Positions 22,343-33,114 of a stretch of DNA of 64,000 bases are shown here, piece after piece (position 1 is the first letter of the stretch; every line of letters starts with the position of its first letter). A model generated the notes under the pieces. It had not been told where the DNA came from. It did not search any database and saw only the letters and a program-made list of their open reading frames with translations. A program made the translations under genes and the position numbers. Origin of the DNA: Notolepis coatsorum. Its lineage: Eukaryota > Chordata > Actinopteri > Aulopiformes > Paralepididae. The stretch lies in contig OZ020587.1 in assembly GCA_963971535.1 (NCBI GenBank), positions 156,072,153 to 156,136,152 of the forward strand, written 5' to 3'.

Positions 22343-23222
22343 TTAGCCTGCATTCCAGTGAGCGCCGTTTTAGCTAGCTCACGTAGCTCCAGGCTAGGTA
22401 GCCACCCAGTTAGCATTCAGTTAGCTTGTGGCTAGTCAGCCTGCATTCCAGTGAGCGCCGTTTTAGCTAGCTCACGTAGCCCCAGGCTAGGTAGCCATCC
22501 AGTTAGCATTCAGTTAGCTTGTGGCTAGTCAGCCTGCATTCCAGTGAGCGCCGTTTTAGCTAGCTCACGTAGCCCCAGGCTAGGTAGCCATCCAGTTAGC
22601 ATTCAGTTAGCTTGTGGCTAGTCAGCCTGCATTCCAGTGAGCGCCGTTTTAGCTAGCTCACGTAGCTCCAGGCTAGGTAGCCATCCAGTTAGCATTCAGT
22701 TAGCTTGTGGCTAGTCAGCCTGAATTCCAGTGAGCGCCGTTTTAGCTAGCTCACGTAGCCCCAGGCTAGGTAGCCATCCAGTTAGCATTCAGTTAGCTTG
22801 TGGCTAGTCAGCCTGCATTCCAGTAAGCACCGTTTTAGCTAGCTCACGTAGCCCCAGGCTAGGTAGCCATCCAGTTAGCATTCAGCTAGCTTGTGGCTAG
22901 TCAGCCTGCATTCCAGTGAGCGCCGTTTTAGCTAGCTCACGTAGCTCCAGGCTAGGTAGCCACCCAGCTAGCATTCAGCTAGCCTGTGGCTAGTCAGCCT
23001 GCATTCCAGTGAGCGCCGTTTTAGCTAGCTCACGTAGCTCCAGGCTAGGTAGCCACCCAGCTAGCATTCAGTTAGCCTGTGGCTAGTCAGCCTGCATTCC
23101 AGTGAGCGCCGTTTTAGCTAGCTCACGTAGCTCCAGGCTAGGTAGCCACCCAGCTAGCATTCAGCTCGCTCCTGGCTTGTCAGCCCGTTTTCCAGTGAGC
23201 GCCGTTTTGGCAGCTTCACGTA
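22343..23222. repeat. 93-bp minisatellite, about 9.5 units, in the LTR element leader
   Basis: Regular 93-bp spacing of cattccagtgagcgccgttt (22351, 22444, 22537 and onward) with few substitutions. It lies between the primer-binding-site end and the gag-like ORF, so it is 5' untranslated in element orientation. Rich in gctagc and ttagc motifs. Confidence 0.93.
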
Positions 23223-23550
23223 GCCTTCAATTAGCACCAGCTTATTAGCCGGCGCTGCCAGCCTGTATGGCTGCGCTGATGTCTCTCTAAACTGCCAGAC
23301 ATTTTAGAGAGAGGTTTTTTCTTTACTTTCTTTTTCTTTAATCCAATTTTGCGGCCTCAACCGCTCCACCAGCAATGCCCCCACTATGCAGATGCCTTTA
23401 ATTTGCCACTGCTCTCCACCGAGGGCCATACAGATCAATATCCTTTGACTGGTGTATTCTAAAGCTCGGTTCTCCGTTTTTTCAATATTTCTATTTTATT
23501 TTATTTTGGCTGTTATCTTACCGATCTCAGCCCTAACCCAAGGGACGCCA

Positions 23551-25579
23551 TGAAAAGAGCTACAGGTAGTCTCTATATATCTCAATCACCTACTCGAGAT
23601 ATAAACCCGTGGCCGCTCGATATCCCCCGGCGATGTGCTAAACTCGCCAAGTTCTCGAGTCAATTACTATTTCTGTCTAGATTACTTCAAGTCACTGGTC
23701 TAGTTATATCCAGTTGATATGAAATGTAATCATGAAGAGTTGTTAATCTCTTCTTGTTTGAAATAAACCGAATGTATGTCTTAGGAGAACTCTTATAGCA
23801 TATAAAAACAATTATTTTGTTATTATCATCATCATCATCATCATTATTATTTTACGAAAGGGCTTGTAATACTGCTCAATTGAAAGCTTGGTTGTATTAC
23901 TACTTTGTTGATAAGTATTACCACTGTACTAACTCGTAATCATTGTTTGCACGCCCCAGCATCTCCTGTTTCCCCCCTCCTCCTCCGTCAGCGGAACCGA
24001 CCGTCTAACCCTGCAGTGATTCAGACGGTCGAGGTCCCACATAACTCGACAGAGTCCGTCTGGACACAGAGATACCGGAACCCGTAAACAACACACATTT
24101 CCATGTATAGTATTTCTACAGTACATAGCATATACATATATATATATATATATATAATATATATATCTTTTAGCTGAAAAGCATTAACCAGTCAGTTGAT
24201 TCAATCTGTATGGTTACAGTACATGTATAGTCACCCTCCATTGGAACTCAGGGCGTCGGCTGGCATCGGAGCACATTGCTACTGGAAATCAGTCCAAGGA
24301 CTCAAAAGATATATTATAAAAAGCTGTTTTTATTTAGAAAAAGCAAGTTACAAATGAGACTTCATTGGAAATATCCAACTCAGTTAAAAGAAGTATAAAA
24401 CAAAAACATCTCTTCTCTTAAGATCGGCTTGTGGCTGCCAAAGCCAAAACCTGCATCTTGTCTTCCAAAGTAACACAATGGTAAAATCTTCAAAATCTCT
24501 AAAAATCTCAAATCTGACTGTGATCTGGCAAGTTGGCCTTTATAAAGGGCCCCAGATCTCTTCGCTTATTGGTCCAAATACAGTGATGTCACTGTGATGT
24601 CATTTCACTAGCCAACCAACGTACACTACATAGTAAGGATGTACTCCTCCCCTTCTAGTCATTACATCTACTGGGAAAAACCCCATTACCTCAGAACATG
24701 AATGCATGTCTGTTCTGCTTCCTCACTGTAAGGGTTAACTTCCTGACTCCCCTTCTTCCTCCATGGGCCTCTTTCGTTCTGAGACGAGGACGAGGCAGAC
24801 TGCCGTAATATATCTTACATAGCCCAACACATACATATACAGATATATACAGGTACACTGATTGATCACACATCATATATGTATTTTGTAGTTTAAAGTA
24901 TAATATGTATGTATATTTTTGTATTATAATGTATAAAGGGTTAACTCTTGTAGGCAGAGATTCACTCCTCTGCTCACATCCCAGCCTGTGTGTGGGTCAC
25001 TCCCTTTTTTTTGCACATTCCAGAGAAATGGACAGAGAAATGGACTCTGTGCAGCTCCATGCATTATCAAAAGGTTTCTGTTTCCCGTCTGACTGCATAT
25101 TCCATTAACTGTAGTGTAGTTTTAAAGTGTATAAAGAATATACAGGTCACATACATAGCTCCAATCATACACAACAAACACAAGAACACTATACAAAGTG
25201 TCACTCGTTGACTTGTGGCACTTAACATGTGTTTACACATAACGTGTTTCTACTCAATTCCTTTCTGACTGGGCGTTTACCAGCCAGAAAGCATATCACA
25301 TCTAGACACATATAGTAACATATGCCTAGATTTTAAACAAATATATACAATAAACTTATTGTATTGATTCCATTGATTCCATTGTCCAGGAAGAATCTAC
25401 AGACATTCCCCATAATCATATATAAGATCAGGATGTCATACTACCCAGTGTCACTTAGTTGGCTGTGACACTTTACACCCCCTCTGTCATCCTGGTCGGT
25501 CATTTTCCATTGTCTTAGTAGCGTCTATACTGGGGGACGAGATGGCGACTGCGGGGTCACGTGGCTGTGACTCTCCACA
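23551..25579 (-). repeat. LTR (upstream copy in element orientation), 2029 bp
   Basis: Same sequence as 16839-18905 with scattered substitutions. TTTATAAA at 24539-24546 on the minus strand marks the promoter. This copy reads AATAAA on the minus strand near 24332, where the other copy has one base changed. Confidence 0.88.
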
Positions 25580-25893
25580 GTTACCAATAGGGTCCAGCTG
25601 CAGCGCCGGAGAATCCTTTTTGGAGCTGGAGGCTACTAGAGTACACAGACAGTGGAGCTGTTTGCAGATAGCGAGCATTTTGACTTGTTGCGTGGTGGCG
25701 ATGTCTCGCAGATAATACAAGTACAAGTCTAATTATATAATATATATATTTAAAAAAAAAAAAAAATTATATAAAATAATTTTTAATTTCTTTTTAATCA
25801 AAAACAATCGGTATCGGATCGGTATCGGCCGATATGGCTCACGACGATCGGTGATCGGTATCGGTGGCAAAAAACGTGATCGGGGCATCCCTA

Positions 25894-26125
25894 AAGGTTA
25901 GGGTTAGGGTTAGGGTTAGTTGGTTAAGGTTAGGGTTAAGGTTAGGGTTAGTTGGTTATGGTTAGGGTTAAGGTTAGGGTTAAGGTTAGGGTTAAGGTTA
26001 GGGTTAGGGTAACAGCCTGCTGGCGCGATTGTTAGGAGTAACGCGATTGGCGCTGAAAGAAAACGTCAGTGGCCAATCAGATCGCGCAAAAACCGAACGC
26101 GGAAGTGCAACTCCGTTAGGGAAAA
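25894..26125 (-). repeat. Right arm of the foldback element with TTAGGG-like run
   Basis: 25895-26010 is a degenerate run of ggttaagg and ggttaggg units. 26022-26125 is the complement of the left arm at 16065-16165. Confidence 0.7.
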
Positions 26126-26261
26126 TATGCACGCAATCAGGGCAGATAGACAGATAATTACCACCGGGTAACGCTAGGGCTTTTGGTCCCAGATGAGAGC
26201 AAAACCCAAAACGTTACAGATTATTACTTTAATGTTCATATATCAACAGTATAATACCGAC

Positions 26262-26420
26262 CTTCTCATCATCCTCGCTGAATAGAGCTCCACTGGAGCA
26301 CTTGTTGATGGCCTGGGCGACCCCGATGATCTCCCCATCGCTGCTGCGGATGGGCATGCAGAGCAGGGACTGGGTCTTGTATCCCGTCAGCTTGTCCACC
26401 TCATCGCTGAAACGCCGATC
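26262..26420 (-). CDS. pde11a: pde11a next exon: second half of the GAF-A domain
   Basis: A 159-bp (53-codon) exon on the minus strand, continuing directly from the exon at 54052-54490. It starts at [20 protein letters not shown], passes through [20 protein letters not shown] and ends [13 protein letters not shown]. The acceptor is ..tgttgccag|gat and the donor is aag|gtcggt, both phase 0, which fits the upstream exon exactly. It supplies the C-terminal half of GAF-A (the LCMPI...GVAQAINK strand-helix pattern conserved in PDE GAF domains). The next downstream exon would lie at lower coordinates; I did not find it in 1-26261. The paired exons show that pde11a is transcribed leftward across the middle of this window. 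The exon is intact, with no stops or frameshifts. Confidence 0.92.
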
Positions 26421-26508
26421 CTGGCAACACAGGGATATAGGAATAAGAACAACATTGTATCTTACTTTTGTACTTTACTGTGTCTTTATACCTGTAATCA
26501 CTGTACAT

Positions 26509-26832
26509 TAGGGCTGGGCAATTAATCGAAATTTAGATTTTTTTTTAATTAAAAAAAAAGAATTATAATTCTTTATTTTTTTTTTTACATTTTACTTTAC
26601 TCTTTTAAATGCTGACGATTCTGACTTGAGTTATTTTGTATGTTACAAGAGACTTTTGAGTTTAAGTCAAGCACTTTCATATATGTTGTTTAATTTTATG
26701 TTGTCTGTTTAAGAAAGAGTGCAATAAATGATTGTATTGAAAAAATAAGAAACGTGTGAGAGAATCGTGATCTCAATTCTTAGAGAGAAAACTCGCGATT
26801 CACATTTTAGCAAGAATCGCCCCCCAGCCCTA
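26509..26832. mobile_element. hAT-type MITE
   Basis: Begins tagggctgggcaattaatcg and ends in ccccagcccta, with inverted ends. The flanking 8 bp are ctgtacat (26501-26508) and ctgtaaat (26833-26840), a target duplication with one mismatch. 324 bp, non-coding. Confidence 0.8.
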
Positions 26833-26899
26833 CTGTAAATATTAATACTACAACTCTGTACATACATCTGATTAGCACTATTACTCAGTAGTACTAATA

Positions 26900-27070
26900 T
26901 ATATATATATAAATATATTTTATACCCAGTTTAATCACCTGTACATTGTATATCACTGTTGCACTTTACTGTTACATTTGCACTCTGGTTGGACGTCAAA
27001 CTTATTTCCGTTGTACTGTACTTTGTGCTGTGTATGATGACAATACATTTGAATCTAATCTAATCTAATG
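26900..27070 (+). repeat. Retroposon tail with (AATCT)n end
   Basis: The wording 'gtgctgtgtatgatgacaat' followed by repeats of aatct at 27053-27068 is a frequent teleost LINE 3' end. No ORF. Confidence 0.5.
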
Positions 27071-27216
27071 TGAAATGAATTCATACAAAAATGAATAAAT
27101 ACATAATGAATGAATAAATAAGGAAATAAAAAAGATGAGTCTACAATAAATGTGACCCTCAAAGCCCTGCAATGACAGCTATTCAAAACATAAAGTTGAT
27201 ATATATATATATATAT

Positions 27217-28410
27217 CAGGGTTTGAAATTAACAGGGGCTCGGGGCAAAATGCCCTTGAAAATGGACAAAATGCCCTCGAAAATCAGTTAAGGGGGGCAG
27301 AAAATGCCCCAGACAGTTTACTAATTATATATATAATTATATATATGATCTACAGTGCGAGCATTTCCCTTGTATTTGCCCCTAATAATATGTGTGTGTG
27401 CGCGACCCGGAAAAATCATTTACTCGAGACGAGTGACGATTACAAAACAGCTGCGCTGTTAATAGTTCCACATTACACAAGGCGCATAAACGTCCAATCA
27501 CAGTAGCGCCCGAAAACAAAGTCACAGTACCGGCTTAGGCAAGTTATACATTCAGAATCAGACAACGCAAAAAAATCAGCCAGCCATGAAGCCCATTTAT
27601 TTTTATTTTGAGCAAAAGAGAGACGAGGAGAAAGAGGAATCCGGCTGACATGGTTTTTTGAAGTGATATTCGCACGTGTTTTTGCGGGTCCAGTCCCCAC
27701 GGTATGTTGACAGAATTCGCAAAACACCTTATCGACTGAAGCATAAAAGTCATTAGGATACTGCTCTGCTCTGAATTTAGGGCTTAGTGGGGAATTTCTT
27801 CCGACGTTAACATTAACGACGCACCGAAGCAGCTAGACGCTTGGACATTTCTCTGTGTTGTGTGTAACACGCAGCGGTCCCCGCCTCCCTAGCTCCTTGC
27901 AACAAACGTTCCACCCAAAAACGGAATTTCTATTTCATAATGAATTAAATAATTGTATAAAGAATTTTCAATGTTCTGTCATCTAATAATATATTCCATT
28001 ACCTTTCCTATCTGTATCAAAGTCAAAATGTTGGTATCATAACAACACTACAACATACAAAAGCAGCTTGACAACCGATATCCTTTGCGTTTGATTGAAA
28101 ACTTTATTAACAGATTGCAGAATGGGTACAATACAGTACAGCTCAATACACACAATTGTTAAGGGGATGCAGACCAGAGAAAGACTTTCGTCTTGTTTAC
28201 ATCAGGGTCCCCCATTTTCAATTCATAGTGTGCACACGCACAGTATAATATGCATGTGATAAATAGTTAATAAACTCTGTTACTTGAACAATTTTCACTG
28301 TGCTCCTAAATTTCTTTGTGTGCTCCTAAATTTTTATTTAGATTTTATTTATTAACATTTTATTTATGAGCACATGTGCTCCTTGGGAAAAAGGTTAGCG
28401 TAGAGCCCTA
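27217..28410. mobile_element. Putative hAT-like element
   Basis: The left end cagggtttgaaattaac and the right end ggttagcgtagagcccta are imperfect inverted ends of the cagggctc/attaacc hAT type, both next to tatata sequence. It contains a second internal pair of similar 'gcccccgaaaatca' motifs just beyond 28510. The boundaries are uncertain. Confidence 0.4.
28084..28222. repeat. Dispersed repeat shared with 54690-54805
   Basis: Shares 'tttattaacagattgcaga', 'gagaaagactttcgtcttgt' and 'cccccattttcaattcat' with 54718-54805, with this copy longer by about 25 bp in the middle. Probably a LINE 3' tail. It occurs on both sides of the large intron. Confidence 0.65.
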
Positions 28411-28845
28411 TATATGGAGACGTTAACATTACATTATCAAACATAGGGACGAAGACTGTAAAATAAAGTGTCAACAATGTTTTATAATCCTTATGTTAAT
28501 TTTCATCATAAAAATTCAGTGCCCCCGAAATACAAAAAAAAGCCCCCGAAAATCAATTAACACTTTGGCTGCCTAAGGTTAAATTCATGATATACCATAG
28601 ATTGCCAGCTCTATTTGTCTATGGAGAAAGTCCCCTTCTTTGCAGGGCTATAACTTTTTAAATTCTATTGCTACATTGCCATTATTAGGGCCCATTCAAA
28701 GTCCTATATGTATTGTTCATTGTGTAGCAACGTTAAACTTTTTCATTCACATATTCATAGTAAAGTATGGTCTAATGTATAAGTATGTTTTCATCTCTTT
28801 CTGCAGCTTTCTCCAGAACGTGATATATAGCCCCAATGTCATATT

Positions 28846-30255
28846 ATGAATAGATGTTTGGATGTGGGTCTATTTCCAAAGATGTGGAAGGAGGCTAAGG
28901 TTTTTCCTTTACCTAAGGATACCAAATCTGCTTTTAATGAGGGAAATTCTAGACCTATAAGTATTTTACCTGTCTTGAGCAAAATCATGGAAAAGTTGGT
29001 GCATTCACAAATTCAAGAGTATTTTGTTTCAAACAAGCTTGCAACAGATTCTCAACATGCCTATAGAGCTGGTCACTCTACTTCTACTGCCTTGATACAG
29101 ATGACTGATGACTGGCTTAAAGCTATAGATAACTCTATGTTGGTGGGAGCTGTGCTGTTAGATTTTAGTGCTGCATTTGATGTGCTGGACCATTCTCTAC
29201 TGGTTGATAAACTTAAATGTTATGGTTTTAACTCTTCTGCTTTAAAGTGGATACTAAGTTATTTGTCCTCTAGATCACAGAAGGTGTATCTAAATGGCAG
29301 CCTGTCCAGTAGCAGAGGTCTAGAGTGTGGCGTGCCGCAAGGAAGTTGCCTAGGACCGTTGCTCTTCTCTGTATTTACGAATGACCTATCTTGGGCTACC
29401 AAATGTGCTACAACAGTTCTTTATGCAGATGATTCAACATTGTATTACGCGGCACCATCATGCAATGTACTTAATGAAGTTTTGAGCAGAGAACTTAAAG
29501 TTGTGCATGACTGGGTAGTATGTAATAGACTTGTCCTTAATATCTCCAAGACTAAATGTATTGTGCTGGGAACAAGGCACAGGTTATCTACAAATCCAAA
29601 GCTTCATTTAAACTTGTGTAATTCAGCAGTTCAACAAGTTGAAAGTACTAAACTCCTTGGAGTGATGCTGGATTGCACTCTGTCTTGGTCTCAGCATATT
29701 AATTATATTGTTTTAAAAATGGGAAGAGCAATTGGTATTTCCAGGAAATGTGCTTCTTTTGTTGCCCGTCCCCTTTTATGTCAGATAGTGCAAAGTTTAG
29801 TTTTATGTCATCTTGACTATTGCTCTGCGATGTGGTCATCTGCTGCCAGTGGTGACCTCAGGAAGCTCCAGGTGGTCCAGAACAGGGCAGCACGGTTGGT
29901 ACTGGGCTGCTCACTAAGGTCTAATGTGAGCCGTATGCATGCCCGCCTCTCTTGGCTTAACGTTGAAAATAGATTGTCTTTTAATATACTTGTGCTGTTC
30001 AAGTTGGTCATGAGCAGTAAGACTCCTGTTTTTATACATAATCAGATTGTTTTTAGTAATACTGTGCACGAGCATTACACTAGAGGTTCCAGTAGTGGGC
30101 AGCTTGAATTGCCAGGTCCTAGAACCAGCGCTCTGGGGAGATCTTTTATTTTTAGAGCATTAACTCTGTGGAATGGCCTGCCTCGGAACCTCTGCTGCAT
30201 TTACAGTAGATTCACTTTTAAAAAGAATCTTAAATTGTTTTTAAATTGTTTTTAA
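28846..30255 (+). CDS. Rex1-like LINE reverse transcriptase, 5'-truncated
   Basis: 469 codons starting inside the RT domain, so the endonuclease half is missing, as is usual for truncated LINE insertions. Motifs: SRPISILPVLSKIMEKLV, VGAVLLDFSAAFDVLDHS, GVPQGSCLGPLLFSVF, TTVLYADDSTLYY with catalytic YADD, then HLDYCSAMWSSA and LQVVQNRAARLVLG, ending LTLWNGLPRNL. Stop-free to its natural C-terminus. It belongs to the CR1/L2/Rex1 group. It is antisense to pde11a. The first Met is not a true start, only the first in the surviving frame. Confidence 0.88.
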   Translation: MNRCLDVGLFPKMWKEAKVFPLPKDTKSAFNEGNSRPISILPVLSKIMEKLVHSQIQEYFVSNKLATDSQHAYRAGHSTSTALIQMTDDWLKAIDNSMLVGAVLLDFSAAFDVLDHSLLVDKLKCYGFNSSALKWILSYLSSRSQKVYLNGSLSSSRGLECGVPQGSCLGPLLFSVFTNDLSWATKCATTVLYADDSTLYYAAPSCNVLNEVLSRELKVVHDWVVCNRLVLNISKTKCIVLGTRHRLSTNPKLHLNLCNSAVQQVESTKLLGVMLDCTLSWSQHINYIVLKMGRAIGISRKCASFVARPLLCQIVQSLVLCHLDYCSAMWSSAASGDLRKLQVVQNRAARLVLGCSLRSNVSRMHARLSWLNVENRLSFNILVLFKLVMSSKTPVFIHNQIVFSNTVHEHYTRGSSSGQLELPGPRTSALGRSFIFRALTLWNGLPRNLCCIYSRFTFKKNLKLFLNCF

Positions 30256-30496
30256 ATTGTTTTTAACACTGTAAAGTGGTTTTTTGTTTTTGTTTTACAC
30301 TAATGTAATTTTAGCTATATTAATTGTTACGGTAGGTTCATTATGCATTGTGTGTACTGACTTTTAATAATTTTGTTTTTTTGCAATGGTGATTGTTTAT
30401 GTTTTTTTGTGTGTGGACCCCAGGAAGACTAGCTGGTTGCTATCGCACCAGCTAATGGGGATCCCTAATAAAATCAAATCAAATCAAATCAAATGC
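30256..30496 (+). repeat. 3' UTR and (AAATC)n tail of the Rex1-like LINE
   Basis: Ends with ccaggaagactagctggttg, then cagctaatggggatccc, and a tail of taataaaatcaaatcaaatc repeats at 30467-30496. This fixes the insertion orientation as plus. Confidence 0.8.
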
Positions 30497-31253
30497 ATTA
30501 TATTGATGATGAAATACAGTTTGATGGCAATCAGCGCGATATAAAAAATTCCAACTAGACGTACTTCTAGAAGTTACTACACGTCATCTGATGTTGACCG
30601 GATGGGCGAGGGGGCGTTTATAATTCCGTGGGCAGCGTTATACCAATGTTGATAATAGCAGTTAGTATCGAAGACGGTAACGTTACACGCTCAAACTCAC
30701 CCCAGTCTCCGCGCGCCGTTGGGCGATCATCGTAGAGTAGAAATTCTATCATTATGGGATGGCGATTTACCCGGTCCATCTCCAGCTTGTATAATGGTAT
30801 ATACGTCCAAATCATGTTGTTTATCGAGTTATTGGCAATCGATCACTGTGTAGCGTGACGAGCCAGAGTCCCGGGACCTATAGCGAGTGCCCGGAAGTAA
30901 TACGGAGTCCAGCACAACCTCTATGGCACATCCTGTTAAGCAGTTGCGCCGATCGGCCACCAGATGGCGCTCCTGAACCGGCAGAGAGCTCAGTGGGTCC
31001 TGCTGGTGGATCTCAGGCCAGCGGAGGGGACATATGAATCCGATCGCAGATTTTTGAAATATTGATATAAGGACGACGTAAAGCGTCCTCCGGCAACTTT
31101 AGCATGGCCAGCAAAGACGTCTAAAGACGGTTCCCGGCACCCAAAGTGTTAAGGGGGGCAAAAAAAGCTTGGAGGTCAAGGTGTTAAAATCTGCAACAGA
31201 GTTAAGGACGGTTGGAGTGCATCCCCTGAGCTAGAGGCTTCATACTGTAGGAC
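30497..31253. other. No recognised feature
   Basis: Unique-looking sequence. Contains 'aaggggggca' wording related to that at 27290 and 28550, but no ORF or transposon boundary that I can support. Confidence 0.45.
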
Positions 31254-31337
31254 AGTGGTTCTCAAACTTTTTACACCAAGTACCACCTGAGAACGTAGCT
31301 GGCTCTCCAAGTACCACCATATGACCGGCGTTAAAAT
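31254..31337 (+). mobile_element. Left end of a hAT-like element (cagtggttctcaaac type)
   Basis: cagtggttctcaaacttttt followed by 'aagtaccacc' is the recognisable start of a widespread hAT family. It is interrupted by the next hAT insertion at 31338. 'agtaccaccagcagtaccac' wording reappears at 41474-41503, perhaps its distant right part. Confidence 0.55.
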
Positions 31338-32791
31338 TAGGGATGCCCCGATCGATCGGCCACCGATCGTTATCGGCCGTTATTACATGGCGTTTTCACA
31401 TTCGCCGAAATGCTTGCTTGTGATTGGTCAACAGCCCCCCGACTGCGGTCATTATTTTTCAATAATGACCGCAGATTTTTCAATAATGACCGCAGAGCGC
31501 AGCTGTTCGCAATCAAGCCCACTGACACACTGTTTCAGTGCAATTAGAGACTGCCGTGCCGGCGATGACAGGGGGCGGAGCTACGAGCGGAGCCAGAACA
31601 CAGCGGAGCCAGAACACAGAGGCTGCCCGCGATAATAATAATCACTTTATTTGGGCTGACAGAGCCACAGAACAACTGCGATTTGTCAAATGAATTAGGT
31701 ATATTGTTAGTAAGTTAGCCATGTAATAAGCGGGATAATGTATAGCCTACTCGGTCATTGTCGCAAAATAATTGACCTTCACTACGTTTAAAACACCTCG
31801 GCGCGGCGCCTCGGTATTTTAAACTCCGTGTCGGTCAATTATTTTGCGACAATGACCTCGTAGCCATACATTATCCCTTACATAATCAGTATAAATATGC
31901 GATCGGGGAATTCCGATAATTAGTCATATTCGCCGATCTCGGAAACTGATCAAGTGGATATCTCACTCGCTTGTCTCAGACGCACAGGACCTGCAAACTG
32001 CTCCTCCTCCCTAGCCCCGCCCGTACCCGTGTAGAGTTTGTAAACACAGAGGAGGCGGACCTCCTCTGCTGAGTCTAGATAGTGCATTCGACCTGAGCTA
32101 ACGTTAGCTACCTAGCTATCGTTACTGTTTAAACAAAATTACCCAGTCAACTATTCACTTTTAGTAGGCATTGTCTAACGGTATTTAGCCGGCTAGCTAC
32201 TGATAGCTCCGGATATCAACAAATGCCCCAGGAAGTCTAGTAGCCCATGTTGATATCTCCGTTAGCTTGCGTTAGCTTGCGTTAGCTGACGTTAGTTCAC
32301 GGTTCAAAACGAAATGTCCGATTGAACTAAATAGTTGTCTTAACGTCATCTAGCCGGCTAGCAGTAGCTACAGATAGCTCCTGATATCAATGTCTTATAA
32401 CATTGATTGAATGCGTATTCGAGCTGAGGGCTTGCTGAATGTGAAATGACCAAAGCATAACGTTACCAAGGCAATAGGGTCCCGCTGCAGCGCCGGAGAA
32501 TCCTTTTTGGAGCTAGGGCTACTAGAGTACACACAGACAGTGGAGCTGTTTGCAGATAGCGAGCATTTTGACTTGTTGCGTGGTGGCGATGTCTCGCAGA
32601 TAATACAAGTACAAGTCTAATTATATAATATATATATTTTATAAAAAAAAATAAAAAAAACTTTTTATATAAAATAAATTTTAATTTCTTTTTAATCAAA
32701 AACGATCGGTATCGGATCGGTATCGGCCGATATGGCTCACGACGATCGGTGATCGGTATCGGTGGCAAAAAACGTGATCGGGGCATCCCTA
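31338..32791. mobile_element. Second hAT copy of the 16232 family, perfect 8-bp target duplication
   Basis: Same ends as the element at 16232 (tagggatgccccgatcgatc ... gatcggggcatcccta). Target duplication gttaaaat at 31330-31337 and 32792-32799. 1454 bp. Compared with the first copy it carries about 0.5 kb extra at 31385-31905, including a palindrome. No transposase. Confidence 0.9.
31733..31880. repeat. Palindrome (foldback MITE) inside the hAT copy
   Basis: gggataatgtatagcctac and the gcaaaataattgacc region pair with ggtcaattattttgc and catacattatccc. The arms are about 65 bp with a short GC-rich centre (cggcgcggcgcc). Confidence 0.8.
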
Positions 32792-32799
32792 GTTAAAAT

Positions 32800-33114
32800 A
32801 CAGTCTATTCAGCTATGCACAGTTCACGCAGGAGGCAAATGTATTCCTAATACCATTATTTATTGTTAACTTTTGTCAGACACAGCCACAATGTACAAAG
32901 GGATAGCACTAGAACTAGCAAACGCTTCCACACAACTCATACAATGCAAGGGGCATTGAGAACATAATAACTAACATTCTCACATAGCAAGTGAGAAAAT
33001 TAAGAACAACTGTATTTCAGGAAATGTACTTAATTCTCTCTCTATCTCTATCTCTCTCTCTCTCACAGAGCAAGCAATTGTCCGTCATTCTCTCACTCTC
33101 ACACACACACACAC
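32800..33114. other. Unidentified sequence ending in CT/CA microsatellite
   Basis: No ORF. A tctctctatctc run at 33038-33065 and a (CA)n run at 33100-33114, into which the next element inserted. Confidence 0.6.

Larger units (their letters stand above)
16839..25579 (-). mobile_element. LTR retrotransposon, partly deleted, inside the hAT element
   Basis: Two long terminal repeats (16839-18905 and 23551-25579) in direct orientation, TG...CA ends, flanked by the 5-bp target duplication gttac (16834-16838 and 25580-25584). The minus orientation is shown by a candidate primer-binding site TGGCGTCCCTTGGGTT just inside the upstream LTR (plus 23535-23550), a purine tract GGCAGAGGGGG next to the downstream LTR (plus 18906-18916) and a TATA motif. 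The internal 4645 bp hold a gag-like ORF and an integrase fragment; no RT was seen, so it is probably non-autonomous. Confidence 0.85.
16232..25893. mobile_element. hAT element (non-autonomous) with perfect 8-bp target duplication, enlarged by an LTR element
   Basis: Starts tagggatgccccgatcgatc and ends gatcggggcatccctа in inverted form, the terminal pattern of a fish hAT family. The 8 bp aaggttag lie directly before (16224-16231) and after (25894-25901). Without the LTR insertion (16839-25579 plus 5 bp) it would be about 0.9 kb with no transposase ORF. The interior around 16440-16830 matches 32080-32465 of the second copy. Confidence 0.88.

Noticed and set aside
22343..23222. CRISPR-like regular repeats (also 13178-14366 and 10825-11152)
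   Set aside because: The units are contiguous tandem repeats without unique spacers, in a vertebrate genome.
1..26261. Further downstream pde11a exons
   Set aside because: I looked on the minus strand for the segment following GAF-A and found none; the next exon probably lies beyond the left edge.
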